Below are positions 7,889 through 18,354 of a DNA stretch of 64,000 nucleotides, piece after piece. Made by a program: the position numbers and the translations under genes. Location: positions 1 through 64,000 of the forward strand of contig NZ_QICH01000004.1 of NCBI RefSeq assembly GCF_003194565.2, given 5' to 3'. The notes beneath the pieces are model-generated. The model searched no databases. It was not told where the DNA came from and saw only the letters and a list, made by a program, of their open reading frames with translations. How positions within the stretch are numbered: position 1 is the stretch's first letter; each line of letters starts with the position of its first letter. Source of the DNA: Kangiella spongicola (GTDB lineage: Bacteria; Pseudomonadota; Gammaproteobacteria; Enterobacterales; Kangiellaceae).

Positions 7889-8647
7889 TTATTGTTCAAT
7901 CCAAATGGCGCTTGCCATGCGCCCAGTGGTCGCATTTGCGCCTTGCTGATGAAATTGGCGACGGTGTGAAAAAAAGTCACGCTCCTTGTCGTAACTGCAC
8001 AAACCGCTCTGATAAACATCAATACTTGTTCCTGATGGCTCAAGCTGTTGCAATAAATATTCAGCAATAGCGGCTAAATCACATTGCCAGCGCTTATTGG
8101 AGTTTGCTTTAAAAAACTTTTCTAAGGTTTTATTTTTATTAATAAATTCTTCGCGAACATCATCACCAACCTCAAAAAACTCTTGGCTTATGGCTGGCCC
8201 AATCCAAGCCAATAAAGAGTGCTTACCAGAGTACTTTGCAACCGCTTTTGAAAGAATACCGTCCGCCAATCCGCGCCAGCCCGCATGCACAGCTGCAACC
8301 CAAGTTCCCTGCTCGTCAGTTAATAAAATCGGCAGGCAATCGGCAGTCATAATAATACATGCCTGATTTTCTTGCTCAGCAAAACAGCCATCAGCGAGCG
8401 TGTCATCGGAACCATGAGTAATTACTTTAGTGCTATGTATCTGATCAAGCCAATGAGGGTTTGGTAAGTGAGTTTCTGTTGCAAGAAGTTGTCGATTCTG
8501 TAGTACTTGCGCACTATTATCGCCAACATGCAAAGCCAGATTCAAGCTATCCCAAGGAGCTACGCTACCCCCTCCTGCCCTTGTTGTACAAAAAGCTTTA
8601 ACTCTTTTAGGGGCAGGCCAGTTGGGCTGAACGAGCTTTATCGGCAT
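7889..8647 (-). CDS. pgeF: Peptidoglycan editing factor / purine nucleoside phosphorylase (YfiH)
   Basis: A 252-residue member of the PgeF/YfiH (DUF152) family. E. coli PgeF helps keep non-canonical amino acids out of peptidoglycan precursors, and relatives phosphorolyse or deaminate adenosine. The family's metal-site motifs are present: MTADCLPILL (about 95-104) and AAVHAGWRGLADG (about 114-126, His and Arg conserved), plus GLCSY near 216. It starts two bases after rluD stops, so the pair is translationally linked. Length is normal. Confidence 0.92.
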   Translation of the reverse strand: MPIKLVQPNWPAPKRVKAFCTTRAGGGSVAPWDSLNLALHVGDNSAQVLQNRQLLATETHLPNPHWLDQIHSTKVITHGSDDTLADGCFAEQENQACIIMTADCLPILLTDEQGTWVAAVHAGWRGLADGILSKAVAKYSGKHSLLAWIGPAISQEFFEVGDDVREEFINKNKTLEKFFKANSNKRWQCDLAAIAEYLLQQLEPSGTSIDVYQSGLCSYDKERDFFSHRRQFHQQGANATTGRMASAIWIEQ

Positions 8648-8649
8648 GA

Positions 8650-9627
8650 CTACTCTTCTAGATTGGAAAAGTGCTCACGATTCGCTACTAGCGCATCTCT
8701 TAATTTCTGCATATCAGCGGGCATCGGTGCTGTCCACTCAATATAGTCGCCAGTTGTTGGGTGCTTAAGTCCCAATAAACTAGCATGGAGCGCTTGTCGC
8801 TTAAACTTGCCTAAAATCTCTTTTAGCTCAGGAGTAATGCGATTCGGAACTCGATAACGACCGCTATAAAGCGGGTCGCCAACGATTGGGAACTTTAAAT
8901 AGCTCATGTGGACACGGATTTGGTGCGTACGCCCTGTCTCCAAACGGAGCTTAAGGTGGGTATGATCTAAAAACTTTTCAGCCACTCTAAAGTGAGTTAT
9001 CGCTCGTCTTCCGTCTGGAATCACCGCCATAGCTGTTCTCTTAGTCGGATGGCGACCAATCGGCACATCAATTGAATTGCCTGAAACCATGACACGATTG
9101 ACCAGTGCATCGTATTCACGGGTAAACTCACGTTTTTGTAGCTGATCAACAAGGCTGGTATGTGCGCCGATTGTTTTAGCGACAACCAATAAGCCTGTCG
9201 TTTCTTTATCTAGGCGATGAATAATGCCAGCTCGAGGCAAGTTCTGTAATTCAGGTACATGATGCAATAAAGCATTGACCATTGTGCCTTGCTGATTACC
9301 CGCACCTGGGTGCACCACAAGGCCTGTAGGCTTATTAACCACCAACAAGTCATCATCTTCATAGACGATATTAAGCTCAATGGCTTCGGCTTCCCAGTCG
9401 CCAGCGACTTCGACCTCGGCATTGACCTCGACCAGCTCAAAACCCGCCATTTTATGTTTGTTCGAAGTTATGACTTCGTCATTAACTTTTACAAAGCCTT
9501 GTTTGACCCAGTCCTGAATTCTTGAACGTGAGTATTCCTCAAAAGTTTCAGAAAGTGCTAAGTCTAAGCGTTTTCCGTAAACTTTTTCGTCAAATGTGTG
9601 TCTTAGTTCGATAGATTGGGTAGTCAT
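8650..9627 (-). CDS. rluD: 23S rRNA pseudouridine synthase RluD
   Basis: Converts uridines 1911, 1915 and 1917 (E. coli numbering) in helix 69 of 23S rRNA to pseudouridine during late 50S assembly. The 325-residue protein has an N-terminal S4 RNA-binding domain (about 17-80; SRSRIQDWVKQGFVKVN) and the RluA catalytic domain with GIIHRLDKETTGLLVVAK (about 134-151), whose Asp is the nucleophile, followed by GRTHQIRVH. Head of a rluD-pgeF-plsC run and divergent from bamD, the same pairing as in E. coli. RluA and RluC relatives are less likely given this neighbourhood. Confidence 0.94.
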   Translation of the reverse strand: MTTQSIELRHTFDEKVYGKRLDLALSETFEEYSRSRIQDWVKQGFVKVNDEVITSNKHKMAGFELVEVNAEVEVAGDWEAEAIELNIVYEDDDLLVVNKPTGLVVHPGAGNQQGTMVNALLHHVPELQNLPRAGIIHRLDKETTGLLVVAKTIGAHTSLVDQLQKREFTREYDALVNRVMVSGNSIDVPIGRHPTKRTAMAVIPDGRRAITHFRVAEKFLDHTHLKLRLETGRTHQIRVHMSYLKFPIVGDPLYSGRYRVPNRITPELKEILGKFKRQALHASLLGLKHPTTGDYIEWTAPMPADMQKLRDALVANREHFSNLEE

Positions 9628-9647
9628 TGTAAAATCGCGTAAAAAGA

Positions 9648-9676
9648 TTGGCGTATGACATGCTGTCAGTTAGAAT
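9648..9676 (+). promoter_or_regulatory. Promoter of bamD
   Basis: TTGGCG (9648-9653), 17-bp spacer, TAGAAT (9671-9676), 44 bases before the bamD start. Confidence 0.55.
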
Positions 9677-9719
9677 GACTCACATTGTATCAGGCTTAAT
9701 ATAAACAGAAAGAATTAAT

Positions 9720-10490
9720 ATGAAAAAAATAGTTTTAGTATCGCTTGCCACCCTATTATTAGCAGTTGCTGGTTGCTCAAGCACTCCGAAAAAGAATGAC
9801 TTAGAAGAAACCAAGCTCGAAGTGATGACTGCACAGCAGTTATTCGACAATGCTAAAGGGGCTCTACGCGCAGGGAACTATACCCGAGCTATCCAGATGC
9901 TTGAAGAAATAGACACGCGCTACCCTTTTGGTAGTATTTCTGAACAGGCGAAAATGGACTTGCTCTACGCCTATTTCAAAAAAGCCGATTATGAAGCTGG
10001 CCAAGCATTGGCAGATCGCTTTTTACGCCAACACCCTCAGCATGAAAATGCAGATTATGTGTATTATATGAAAGGCGTCATGCACTATGAGTCAGAAGTT
10101 GGCTTCTTTAAGGATACCTTCCAAGCAGATCTTGCTACCCGTGACACTACTAACTTAGAAGCTGCTTTCGATAATTTTAAAGCCTTAGTGGAAGTTTACC
10201 CTGAGAGCAAGTATTCGCCAGATGCTCGTAAGCGTATGATACAAATTCGTAACCTGCTTGCGGAAAATCAACTGCACATCGCGCAATACTACATGGAGCG
10301 CGACACTTATATTGCAGCGGCCAACCGCGCTAAATATATCGTTGAAAACTTCCCGCAAACTCCTGCAGTACCACATGCTTTGGATATGCTGATTAAAGCC
10401 TATAACTTGTTAGAGCTACCTGAGCTAGCTCAACAATACAGAAAAGTCTTACTTTTGAACTATCCTGATTATAACTTTGCCGATCTGTAA
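9720..10490 (+). CDS. bamD: Outer membrane assembly lipoprotein BamD
   Basis: Essential lipoprotein of the BAM complex, which folds beta-barrel proteins into the outer membrane with BamA. The 256-residue protein has a signal peptide with lipobox AVAGC (Cys19), then five TPR-like units, including QLFDNAKGALRAGNYTRAIQ (about 40-60) and the conserved LEEIDTRYPFG. Length is close to E. coli BamD (245). It is monocistronic, with its own promoter and terminator. Confidence 0.96.
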   Translation: MKKIVLVSLATLLLAVAGCSSTPKKNDLEETKLEVMTAQQLFDNAKGALRAGNYTRAIQMLEEIDTRYPFGSISEQAKMDLLYAYFKKADYEAGQALADRFLRQHPQHENADYVYYMKGVMHYESEVGFFKDTFQADLATRDTTNLEAAFDNFKALVEVYPESKYSPDARKRMIQIRNLLAENQLHIAQYYMERDTYIAAANRAKYIVENFPQTPAVPHALDMLIKAYNLLELPELAQQYRKVLLLNYPDYNFADL

Positions 10491-10529
10491 ATAGCATTAA
10501 GCTAAGTAACTGGCTTAACTCATAAAATT

Positions 10530-10557
10530 AAAAAAGCGGCTGAATAGCCGCTTTTTT
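10530..10557. terminator. Bidirectional terminator between bamD and glnB
   Basis: AAAAAGCGGCT / AGCCGCTTTTTT stem with a GAAT loop; T-runs on both strands suit the two convergent genes. Confidence 0.9.
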
Positions 10558-10590
10558 ATATCTTCAAATTCACCTAATTACAAAGAAACT

Positions 10591-12565
<1,975 letters not shown>

Positions 12566-12640
12566 TTTATGTCTCAAATCGAAATTATCTGTACATTGTC
12601 TAATAATTATGCCATTTTTCAAAGTGTTAAAGTAGAAAAC

Positions 12641-12669
12641 TTGAAAAGAAACCTTGATAGACTTAATCT
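12641..12669 (+). promoter_or_regulatory. Promoter of the pilS-pilR pair
   Basis: TTGAAA (12641-12646), 17-bp spacer, TAATCT (12664-12669), 33 bases before the GTG start of pilS. Confidence 0.45.
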
Positions 12670-12701
12670 GTAACTGACTGTAGGGTTACAAAGGAATTTA
12701 T

Positions 12702-14291
12702 GTGTTAGATAACAATAAAAAAATTGATTTTGGTTGGGAGTTTTTACGGTATTACGCCGTTGTTCGTCTTGTGTTAGCGCTACTACTGTTGCTAACACCA
12801 TATATTTTCAATGCTAAAGCAAATTTGTACGAAGTGGATACCTATACCTCTTCAGCTATCAGCTACCTTATTTTGTCCTGTCTGCTGCTTTTCATGGCTT
12901 TCGTCGAACATCAGTTTAGAATCCAAGCCATCGTACACCCCTTGGTAGACATTGTATTTCTAGCCTTACTTGCTTATGCCGGTCATCAGAACACCGCTGT
13001 TTATATCGTAATGATGGCTTTAGTCTCTATCGTTGGTATCTTTTTAACTCGACACAGAGGTGGCTTACTTTATGGTTTGCTGGCCTGTGGCGCAGTCGTC
13101 CTTATAAGGCACTTTCGTCATGACGGGCTTGCACTCAGCGACTTTTCGGATTTAAGTTTACAGATAGCGGGGATATTGGCAGTTATCGTCTTAGGCAATA
13201 TCTTGGCAAGACGTATGACACATTATGAAGTCGAAACTCTTGAGCAACGCTTAACACTAGAACAATTACATCTCCTAAACAGACAAATCATTGAAAAGAT
13301 GAACCGTGGGGTCATAGTTGTCGATAAAGAAACCACGATTCAGCATATCAATCAAACAGCTTGGTATGGCTTAGGCTTACCAGAAAACCCTGTTGGAAAA
13401 CCCTTAAAACAAGTCGCCGACGAGTTAGCTTATCAGTTAGGTACGGTTAAAAAAGAAGCTTCCCATAAACAAAAAACAGAGCTCCAAGAAGAAGGCCTAC
13501 CCTTTCGTGCGACACAAACCGGGCCACAACTGCTACCAAAGTTTATTGATTTAGTTGATGGTGAGAAGGTTCTCATTACCCTAGATAACTATTCCGAAGT
13601 GATGAAGAAAGCTCACCAATTAAAGCTATCCTCGCTTGGGCAATTAACTGCCAATATCGCGCACGAGGTTAAAAACCCACTAAGCGCGGTTAGCCAAGCG
13701 ACTGCCCTATTATCTGAAAAAGAGTCCTTTGCTGATGACGATAAAGAACTTATCACCATCATCCAGCGCCAATCTAGACGCATTAATGAAATCATAGAGA
13801 ACGTGCAGAAGGTTTCTAAAAGCAAGCCACCAAATCGCGAGGCAATAATATTACAACGCTTTATTAACCAGTTTATAAAGGAATACAAGCAAGGGCTTAA
13901 GTTTGACGCGGCAATTTCCGTTGAGGACATTGATGAGTCATTAATGGTTGTCTTTGATCAAAGCCAGCTTAAGCAAGTGCTTTCCAACTTGTTTGATAAT
14001 GGCTTAAAGTTTAGTTTTATTAACACTAAAGAGTACCGCCTACATATTGTGGCAGGCCAAGACCCAGTTAGCGAAGATTTATTCTTAGATGTTATTGATG
14101 AAGGTACTGGTATTACTTTAGAACAAAAGGAAAAAATATTTGAGCCCTTCTATACCACAGCACACGATGGAACCGGGCTGGGGCTGTATATTTCTAAAGA
14201 ACTTTGCGAAGCAAACCAAGCAAGGTTAGATTGTATTCCTGTTGCTTTTGGAGGCGCTTGCTTCCGAATCAGCTTTGATAGTTACAGCTAG
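12702..14291 (+). CDS. pilS: Sensor histidine kinase PilS
   Basis: Membrane kinase of the PilS/PilR two-component pair, which in Pseudomonas controls type IV pilin expression. The 529-residue protein has about six membrane segments in the first 170 residues, a PAS-like linker (about 195-300), the phosphorylated His321 in IAHEVKNPLSAV, and an intact catalytic domain (N-box LSNLFDNGLKFS, G-box DEGTGI, FEPFYTTAHDGTGLGLYIS). All catalytic boxes look functional. The start is GTG at 12702 with AAGGAA 5-6 bases upstream; an overlapping ATG at 12700 leads straight to a stop. The partner pilR starts 13 bases after the stop. Confidence 0.9.
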   Translation: MLDNNKKIDFGWEFLRYYAVVRLVLALLLLLTPYIFNAKANLYEVDTYTSSAISYLILSCLLLFMAFVEHQFRIQAIVHPLVDIVFLALLAYAGHQNTAVYIVMMALVSIVGIFLTRHRGGLLYGLLACGAVVLIRHFRHDGLALSDFSDLSLQIAGILAVIVLGNILARRMTHYEVETLEQRLTLEQLHLLNRQIIEKMNRGVIVVDKETTIQHINQTAWYGLGLPENPVGKPLKQVADELAYQLGTVKKEASHKQKTELQEEGLPFRATQTGPQLLPKFIDLVDGEKVLITLDNYSEVMKKAHQLKLSSLGQLTANIAHEVKNPLSAVSQATALLSEKESFADDDKELITIIQRQSRRINEIIENVQKVSKSKPPNREAIILQRFINQFIKEYKQGLKFDAAISVEDIDESLMVVFDQSQLKQVLSNLFDNGLKFSFINTKEYRLHIVAGQDPVSEDLFLDVIDEGTGITLEQKEKIFEPFYTTAHDGTGLGLYISKELCEANQARLDCIPVAFGGACFRISFDSYS

Positions 14292-14304
14292 ATAAGGGGT
14301 ACCA

Positions 14305-15621
14305 ATGTCTGAAAGAAAGCCAAAGGTTATCATTATTGACGATGAAGCTGATATTCGTCATTTGCTAACAATGACGCTGATTCAGATGAACCTGGATGTG
14401 ATTAGCTGTAAAGACCTGACAGAAGCTAAAGATGCACTCACTAGAGGCACCTATGATTTCTGTTTAACGGATCTCAAGTTACCTGACGGTGATGGACTCG
14501 AAATGGTGAATTACTGTCGCCTTAACTATCCTCACATGCCCATAGCCGTCATTACTGCATACAGTAGCACCGAAAAAGCCATTGAAGCTATGAAGCTCGG
14601 AGCGTTTGACTTTCTTTCGAAACCAATAGACCTTAGTCATTTAAGACAATTGCTCAAACATGCCTTTAAGTTTAGTCAACGTGAAGAGAAGGCACAAAAA
14701 GAGACTATTTATAAGGTTCTAACAGGAAATGATCAATATGCTGCTGACTTACTAAGTCAAATCGCTAAGGTCAAGAACTCGCAGGCCCCAGTCGTCATCG
14801 AAGGCGAGAACGGCACGGAAAAAGAAGCCTTAGCCCATATAATCCATCAGCAGAGCTCTCGCTCAGAACAAAGGTTTGTAACCCTGGATCTAGAAGCCCA
14901 ACCAGAAGAAAGTCACGAAATAATACTCTTTGGTGATGCAGAACATCAGAGCACCCTATTGCAAGCCGACCAAGGCACTTTAGTCATCAATAACATACAT
15001 CGATTATCTAACCCTCTACAAAAACGCTTTCTCCAATGCATCGAAGATAAAGCTTTTGTTGAAAGCAGCAGCTATGACTCAGTGCCATTAGATATACGCT
15101 TAATTGTATGCACCGATACCCCCTTGGATGCCCTATTTAATCATGGGCACTTGCGCGAAGATTTATACTTCAGAATTAACGTGATAAACCTATCAATTCC
15201 TCCTTTACGCGAAAGGAAGAACGCTTTACCTGCGATTGCAGATGCTTACTTACAAGACTTTAACTGCGACAAAGAACTTTCTCAGTTAGCAATCGAAAAA
15301 CTTGAGAGCCACGACTTCCCCTACAATTATAGAGAACTCGAAAACATCCTGTTCAAAGCAACTACGCTGGCGTCCGGTAACTTCATTGAAGCAAACGACC
15401 TTGTCCTCATAAAGTCTCCTGCCCCGAATAAAAAACCTGATGAGAACTTAGTATCTGATCGTGGTGAAAAACCACTCGACCAATACCTAGAAGAGATTGA
15501 AAAGGTAGAAATCGAGAAAGCATTAGAAAAAACCCGTTGGAATAGAACCGAAGCTGCAAAACTTTTAAAAATCAGTTTCAGAACGATACGGTACAAAATG
15601 AAGAAACTGGGTATTCAATAA
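14305..15621 (+). CDS. pilR: PilR-type response regulator with degenerate AAA+ domain
   Basis: A 438-residue NtrC/PilR-family regulator paired with pilS. The receiver is intact (Asp56, Thr84 region, Lys106), the central domain is recognisable by VPL-DIRL, the arginine-finger segment LREDLYFRINVI (283-294) and PPLRERK, and the C-terminal Fis-type helix-turn-helix is intact (RWNRTEAAKLLKISFRTIRY, about 411-430). The ATPase core is not: Walker A reads GENGTEKE (167-174; Glu172 replaces the essential Gly), Walker B reads TLVINN (225-230; the Asp-Glu pair is Asn-Asn), and the sigma-54 contact loop GAFTGA is missing between LFG (208-210) and the QADQGT at 220. It is therefore unlikely to drive sigma-54 promoters by ATP hydrolysis. 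It may act as a phosphorylation-controlled DNA-binding factor instead. Confidence 0.9.
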   Translation: MSERKPKVIIIDDEADIRHLLTMTLIQMNLDVISCKDLTEAKDALTRGTYDFCLTDLKLPDGDGLEMVNYCRLNYPHMPIAVITAYSSTEKAIEAMKLGAFDFLSKPIDLSHLRQLLKHAFKFSQREEKAQKETIYKVLTGNDQYAADLLSQIAKVKNSQAPVVIEGENGTEKEALAHIIHQQSSRSEQRFVTLDLEAQPEESHEIILFGDAEHQSTLLQADQGTLVINNIHRLSNPLQKRFLQCIEDKAFVESSSYDSVPLDIRLIVCTDTPLDALFNHGHLREDLYFRINVINLSIPPLRERKNALPAIADAYLQDFNCDKELSQLAIEKLESHDFPYNYRELENILFKATTLASGNFIEANDLVLIKSPAPNKKPDENLVSDRGEKPLDQYLEEIEKVEIEKALEKTRWNRTEAAKLLKISFRTIRYKMKKLGIQ

Positions 15622-15700
15622 TTCCTGTCATAAACTCAGTCATATCCCACAAGCTTTAGTGTTTATGTCTCAATGACAAAACACGTTTAGTTCGATATTT

Positions 15701-15726
15701 TAAATCCATCATATTTTATGGATTTT
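15701..15726 (+). terminator. Weak hairpin behind pilR
   Basis: AAATCCAT / ATGGATTT with an A/T-rich loop and TTTTA after the stem, in the 112-base gap before the pseudopilin gene. A sigma-54 type GG-N10-GC element was looked for in this gap and not found. Confidence 0.4.
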
Positions 15727-15733
15727 ATCAGCA

Positions 15734-16249
15734 ATGAACTTAGTAAAAGGATTTACTATTACAGAGCTTATGCTCACCTTGGCAATCATCAGTATTATCG
15801 GCTTATTTGCCGCCCCCTCAATGTCTGAGTTTTTAGAGCGCAATAAAGTCGAGGCAGACACAGGACAAATTATAAATATTATTAATACTGCCCGAAGCCA
15901 TGCCATCTCCAAAAAGTCACCAATCATTATTTGTGGTGATGACCAGTCTGAAAAGTGTTCACGTAATTGGTATCAACTAAAAGTGATCAATACTTCGAGC
16001 AAAGAAGTCATATACAATATGGCTCTAAACTCTAGATACTCAGCGGTTACTTGGTCAGCTTTTCAGAATAAACCAGGGCTAACTATTGCACCCACAGGTT
16101 ATACTGCCCAGCAAAATGGAACCTTGTACTTGTGTCACAAACAATATGACTCATTACACAGAGCGATAGTCGTTAGTAAGTCAGGACGAAGCACGGTTAA
16201 GCGCCAAGATGGTGAAACCAATAGACGGTGCAATTCTTTAAGCAAGTAA
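15734..16249 (+). CDS. GspH/FimT-type pseudopilin
   Basis: A 171-residue prepilin-like protein. The leader MNLVKG is followed by FTITELMLTLAIISIIGLF, with PilD cleavage expected between Gly6 and Phe7 and the conserved Glu at mature position 5. The globular part carries four Cys (IICGDD, EKCSRN, YLCHKQ, RRCNS) that could make two disulfides, as in FimT/FimU minor pilins. FimT-like proteins sit in type IV pilus tips and in some species bind DNA during uptake. It stands alone here, without the usual pilVWXY1E neighbours, directly behind pilS-pilR. Confidence 0.88.
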   Translation: MNLVKGFTITELMLTLAIISIIGLFAAPSMSEFLERNKVEADTGQIINIINTARSHAISKKSPIIICGDDQSEKCSRNWYQLKVINTSSKEVIYNMALNSRYSAVTWSAFQNKPGLTIAPTGYTAQQNGTLYLCHKQYDSLHRAIVVSKSGRSTVKRQDGETNRRCNSLSK

Positions 16250-16331
16250 TGACACCAATCATTCATCTTTGGGGTGTTGCCACTACCCTAGATATCCTCT
16301 AAAGTAATTATCAAGGCAATACAATAATAGA

Positions 16332-17744
16332 ATGACATTACCATTAATGATGAGCCATATAGATATCGAAATTACCGCAGAGTCTGGACTAGAGCTTTTA
16401 ACCAATGATGAAATATCACGCTTAAGCGAGCACTCCAAAGGTGGCGAATACGAGTTATTTAAAAAGTGTGTGTTAGCAGTTTTAACAAGCACACAAGTCA
16501 CCGATGAAATCAGTTTTCATGAAGAACAATTAAAACTGTTCGATATAGAAGTTTTGCAGCTGAACAAAGGCGTAAAACTTAAACTAAAAAACGCACCGGC
16601 GGCATCACTGGTCGATGGCAAGATGATCCAAGGGCTTAAGGAACAAGTATTCAGTGTGCTAAGAGACATTGTTTTCTTAAAGCAAGAGCTTGAGTCGAAT
16701 TCTCGAATCGACTTTAACTCGAGTAACGGTTGCACCAATGCTATTTTCCATATATTAAGAAATGCTAAAGCTTTACGCCCAGGTTGCGACCCTAATATGG
16801 TGGTTTGCTGGGGTGGTCACGCCATTCCTGAGTTCGAATATCAATACACCAAAGAGGTTGGCTATCGGCTAGGTTTGCGTGGACTAGACATCATCACAGG
16901 CTGTGGCATAGGCGCCATGAAAGGCCCCATGAAAGGAGCTCTTATAGGGCACTCTAAGCAACGAATCTCAAATGGTCGCTACATAGGTATAACTGAACCA
17001 GGAATTATCGCAGCAGAATCCCCAAACCCCATCGTTAATGAACTGATCATTATGCCTGACATCGAAAAGCGTCTTGAAGCATTTGTCAGACTGGGACATA
17101 GTTTTGTTGTATTTCCTGGTGGCGTTGGTACAGCGGAAGAAATTCTTTATATTTTGGGTATATTGCTACATCCAAGGAACAAAAACACCCCATTCCCGTT
17201 AATCTTCACTGGTCCTAAAGAATCTGCATCCTATTTTGAGCGCATCGATCAGTTTATTGCTGACACTCTAGGTCCTGAGGCACAGGAAAAATATCAAATC
17301 ATCATTGATGATCCAGTAGCGGTAGCTAGAGCCACACAGCAAGGAGTGTTAAAGGTCCGAGAATATCGCAAGAAAAACCATGACGCTTACCACTTTAACT
17401 GGCAACTGCATATCCAGTGGGATTTCCAAGAAGAATTTGTGCCAACACATCAAAACATGGCCAAGCTTAATTTAGAAGCCGACCAACCGATTCATTTATT
17501 AGCAGCGAATCTGCGTAAAGCCTTTTCAGGAATTGTTTCTGGTAACGTAAAAGAAGCTGGTATTAAAGAAGTAGCAAAACATGGCCCCTACACGATCAGC
17601 GGTGATGTAAAAATCATGAGTCAACTCGATGCACTACTTGAAGCCTTCGTTAGTCAGAAGCGCATGAAACTCGATGCAGATAATTATGTACCCTGTTACA
17701 GAGTCATTAACCCTCAAAGTAAATCAGAGCCAGCTACAGTTTAA
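16332..17744 (+). CDS. ppnN: Nucleotide 5'-monophosphate nucleosidase PpnN (YgdH)
   Basis: Cleaves purine (and some pyrimidine) nucleoside monophosphates into base and ribose 5-phosphate; in E. coli it is bound and tuned by (p)ppGpp. The 470-residue protein shows the N-terminal PpnN domain (about 15-140), the LOG/Rossmann core with MVVCWGGHAIPE (about 156-167) and the signature PGGVGTAEE (about 254-262), then the C-terminal domain HENMANL-like QNMAKLNLEADQPIHLLAANLR. Alignment by memory to E. coli YgdH is close along the whole length. The first few residues (MTLPLM) may be extra; Met7 at 16350 is an alternative start. It converges on the CAP-domain gene with only 7 bases between stop codons and no visible terminator. 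Confidence 0.94.
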   Translation: MTLPLMMSHIDIEITAESGLELLTNDEISRLSEHSKGGEYELFKKCVLAVLTSTQVTDEISFHEEQLKLFDIEVLQLNKGVKLKLKNAPAASLVDGKMIQGLKEQVFSVLRDIVFLKQELESNSRIDFNSSNGCTNAIFHILRNAKALRPGCDPNMVVCWGGHAIPEFEYQYTKEVGYRLGLRGLDIITGCGIGAMKGPMKGALIGHSKQRISNGRYIGITEPGIIAAESPNPIVNELIIMPDIEKRLEAFVRLGHSFVVFPGGVGTAEEILYILGILLHPRNKNTPFPLIFTGPKESASYFERIDQFIADTLGPEAQEKYQIIIDDPVAVARATQQGVLKVREYRKKNHDAYHFNWQLHIQWDFQEEFVPTHQNMAKLNLEADQPIHLLAANLRKAFSGIVSGNVKEAGIKEVAKHGPYTISGDVKIMSQLDALLEAFVSQKRMKLDADNYVPCYRVINPQSKSEPATV

Positions 17745-17751
17745 CCACAGT

Positions 17752-18354
17752 TTATGGTGAGTCTTCTTCACTCTTAGAAGGCTCATCATCAATAGATACT
17801 CGATTTCCTTTGGCAATATAAACCACCCAATATTCAACGTGAGGACTATTCCATTCCGTTGCATAACCAATGCCTATTTCATTTTGCTCTAAGAAGAAGG
17901 GATCTTCGGCGAACAAATGAACACGATGACTATAGGAGTTTCTAAACTTATCGATAACATCTTGTGGCTCAGAGTAGCCCCCTAATATAGCTTCCACATG
18001 ATTTTCACCTATCGCTTCAGCAGGCAGGTTCAAAGGATATCCTGCCTTAATGAGCCGAAGATTAGGCGAGCCTCCACTGCCATAGTGTGACACTTTACCT
18101 GCAGCTGCCATTTCTTCAGCCTTCTTCTGTGCGACTTCGCTTAAAAGTGCATTGCAGTATAATTCACTGCGCTGTTGCTCACTATCAGTAATGATAAGCT
18201 CAGCAAGCTCTCGCGCTTTTTGGTTTAAGGCACAGTCAGCATAAGTTTCATTACTTAAGCTATTTGTGGGTGGCTTGAGCTCCGCAGCACTCGCAGAGCT
18301 CAACATTGAAAGATTAATCAGAACCGCTAGGGCTGCTTGGCCACTCTTTAACAT
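17752..18354 (-). CDS. Secreted CAP-domain (SCP/PR-1) protein
   Basis: A 200-residue protein with a signal peptide (about 1-23, ending ASAAEL) and one CAP domain: NALLSEVAQKKAEEMAAAGKVSHYGSG region (about 68-95, His in VSHYG), GENH (about 110), then SYSHRVHLF (about 132) and HVEYWVVYIAKG (about 163-174). These are the usual CAP signatures, including the two His that line the pocket. Bacterial CAP proteins are extracytoplasmic and mostly uncharacterised. Its first 41 bases overlap the end of the mscS gene, so translation is probably coupled. The C-terminal tail is acidic. Confidence 0.88.
   Translation of the reverse strand: MLKSGQAALAVLINLSMLSSASAAELKPPTNSLSNETYADCALNQKARELAELIITDSEQQRSELYCNALLSEVAQKKAEEMAAAGKVSHYGSGGSPNLRLIKAGYPLNLPAEAIGENHVEAILGGYSEPQDVIDKFRNSYSHRVHLFAEDPFFLEQNEIGIGYATEWNSPHVEYWVVYIAKGNRVSIDDEPSKSEEDSP

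Noticed and set aside
12566-12622. N-terminal extension of nadE by 19 codons
   Set aside because: Family proteins start at MRIALAQNNY-like sequence; the extension has no counterpart and reaches towards the pilS promoter.
12619-12801. 60-codon minus-strand frame between nadE and pilS
   Set aside because: It overlaps the pilS start and the promoter region and shows no protein-like features.
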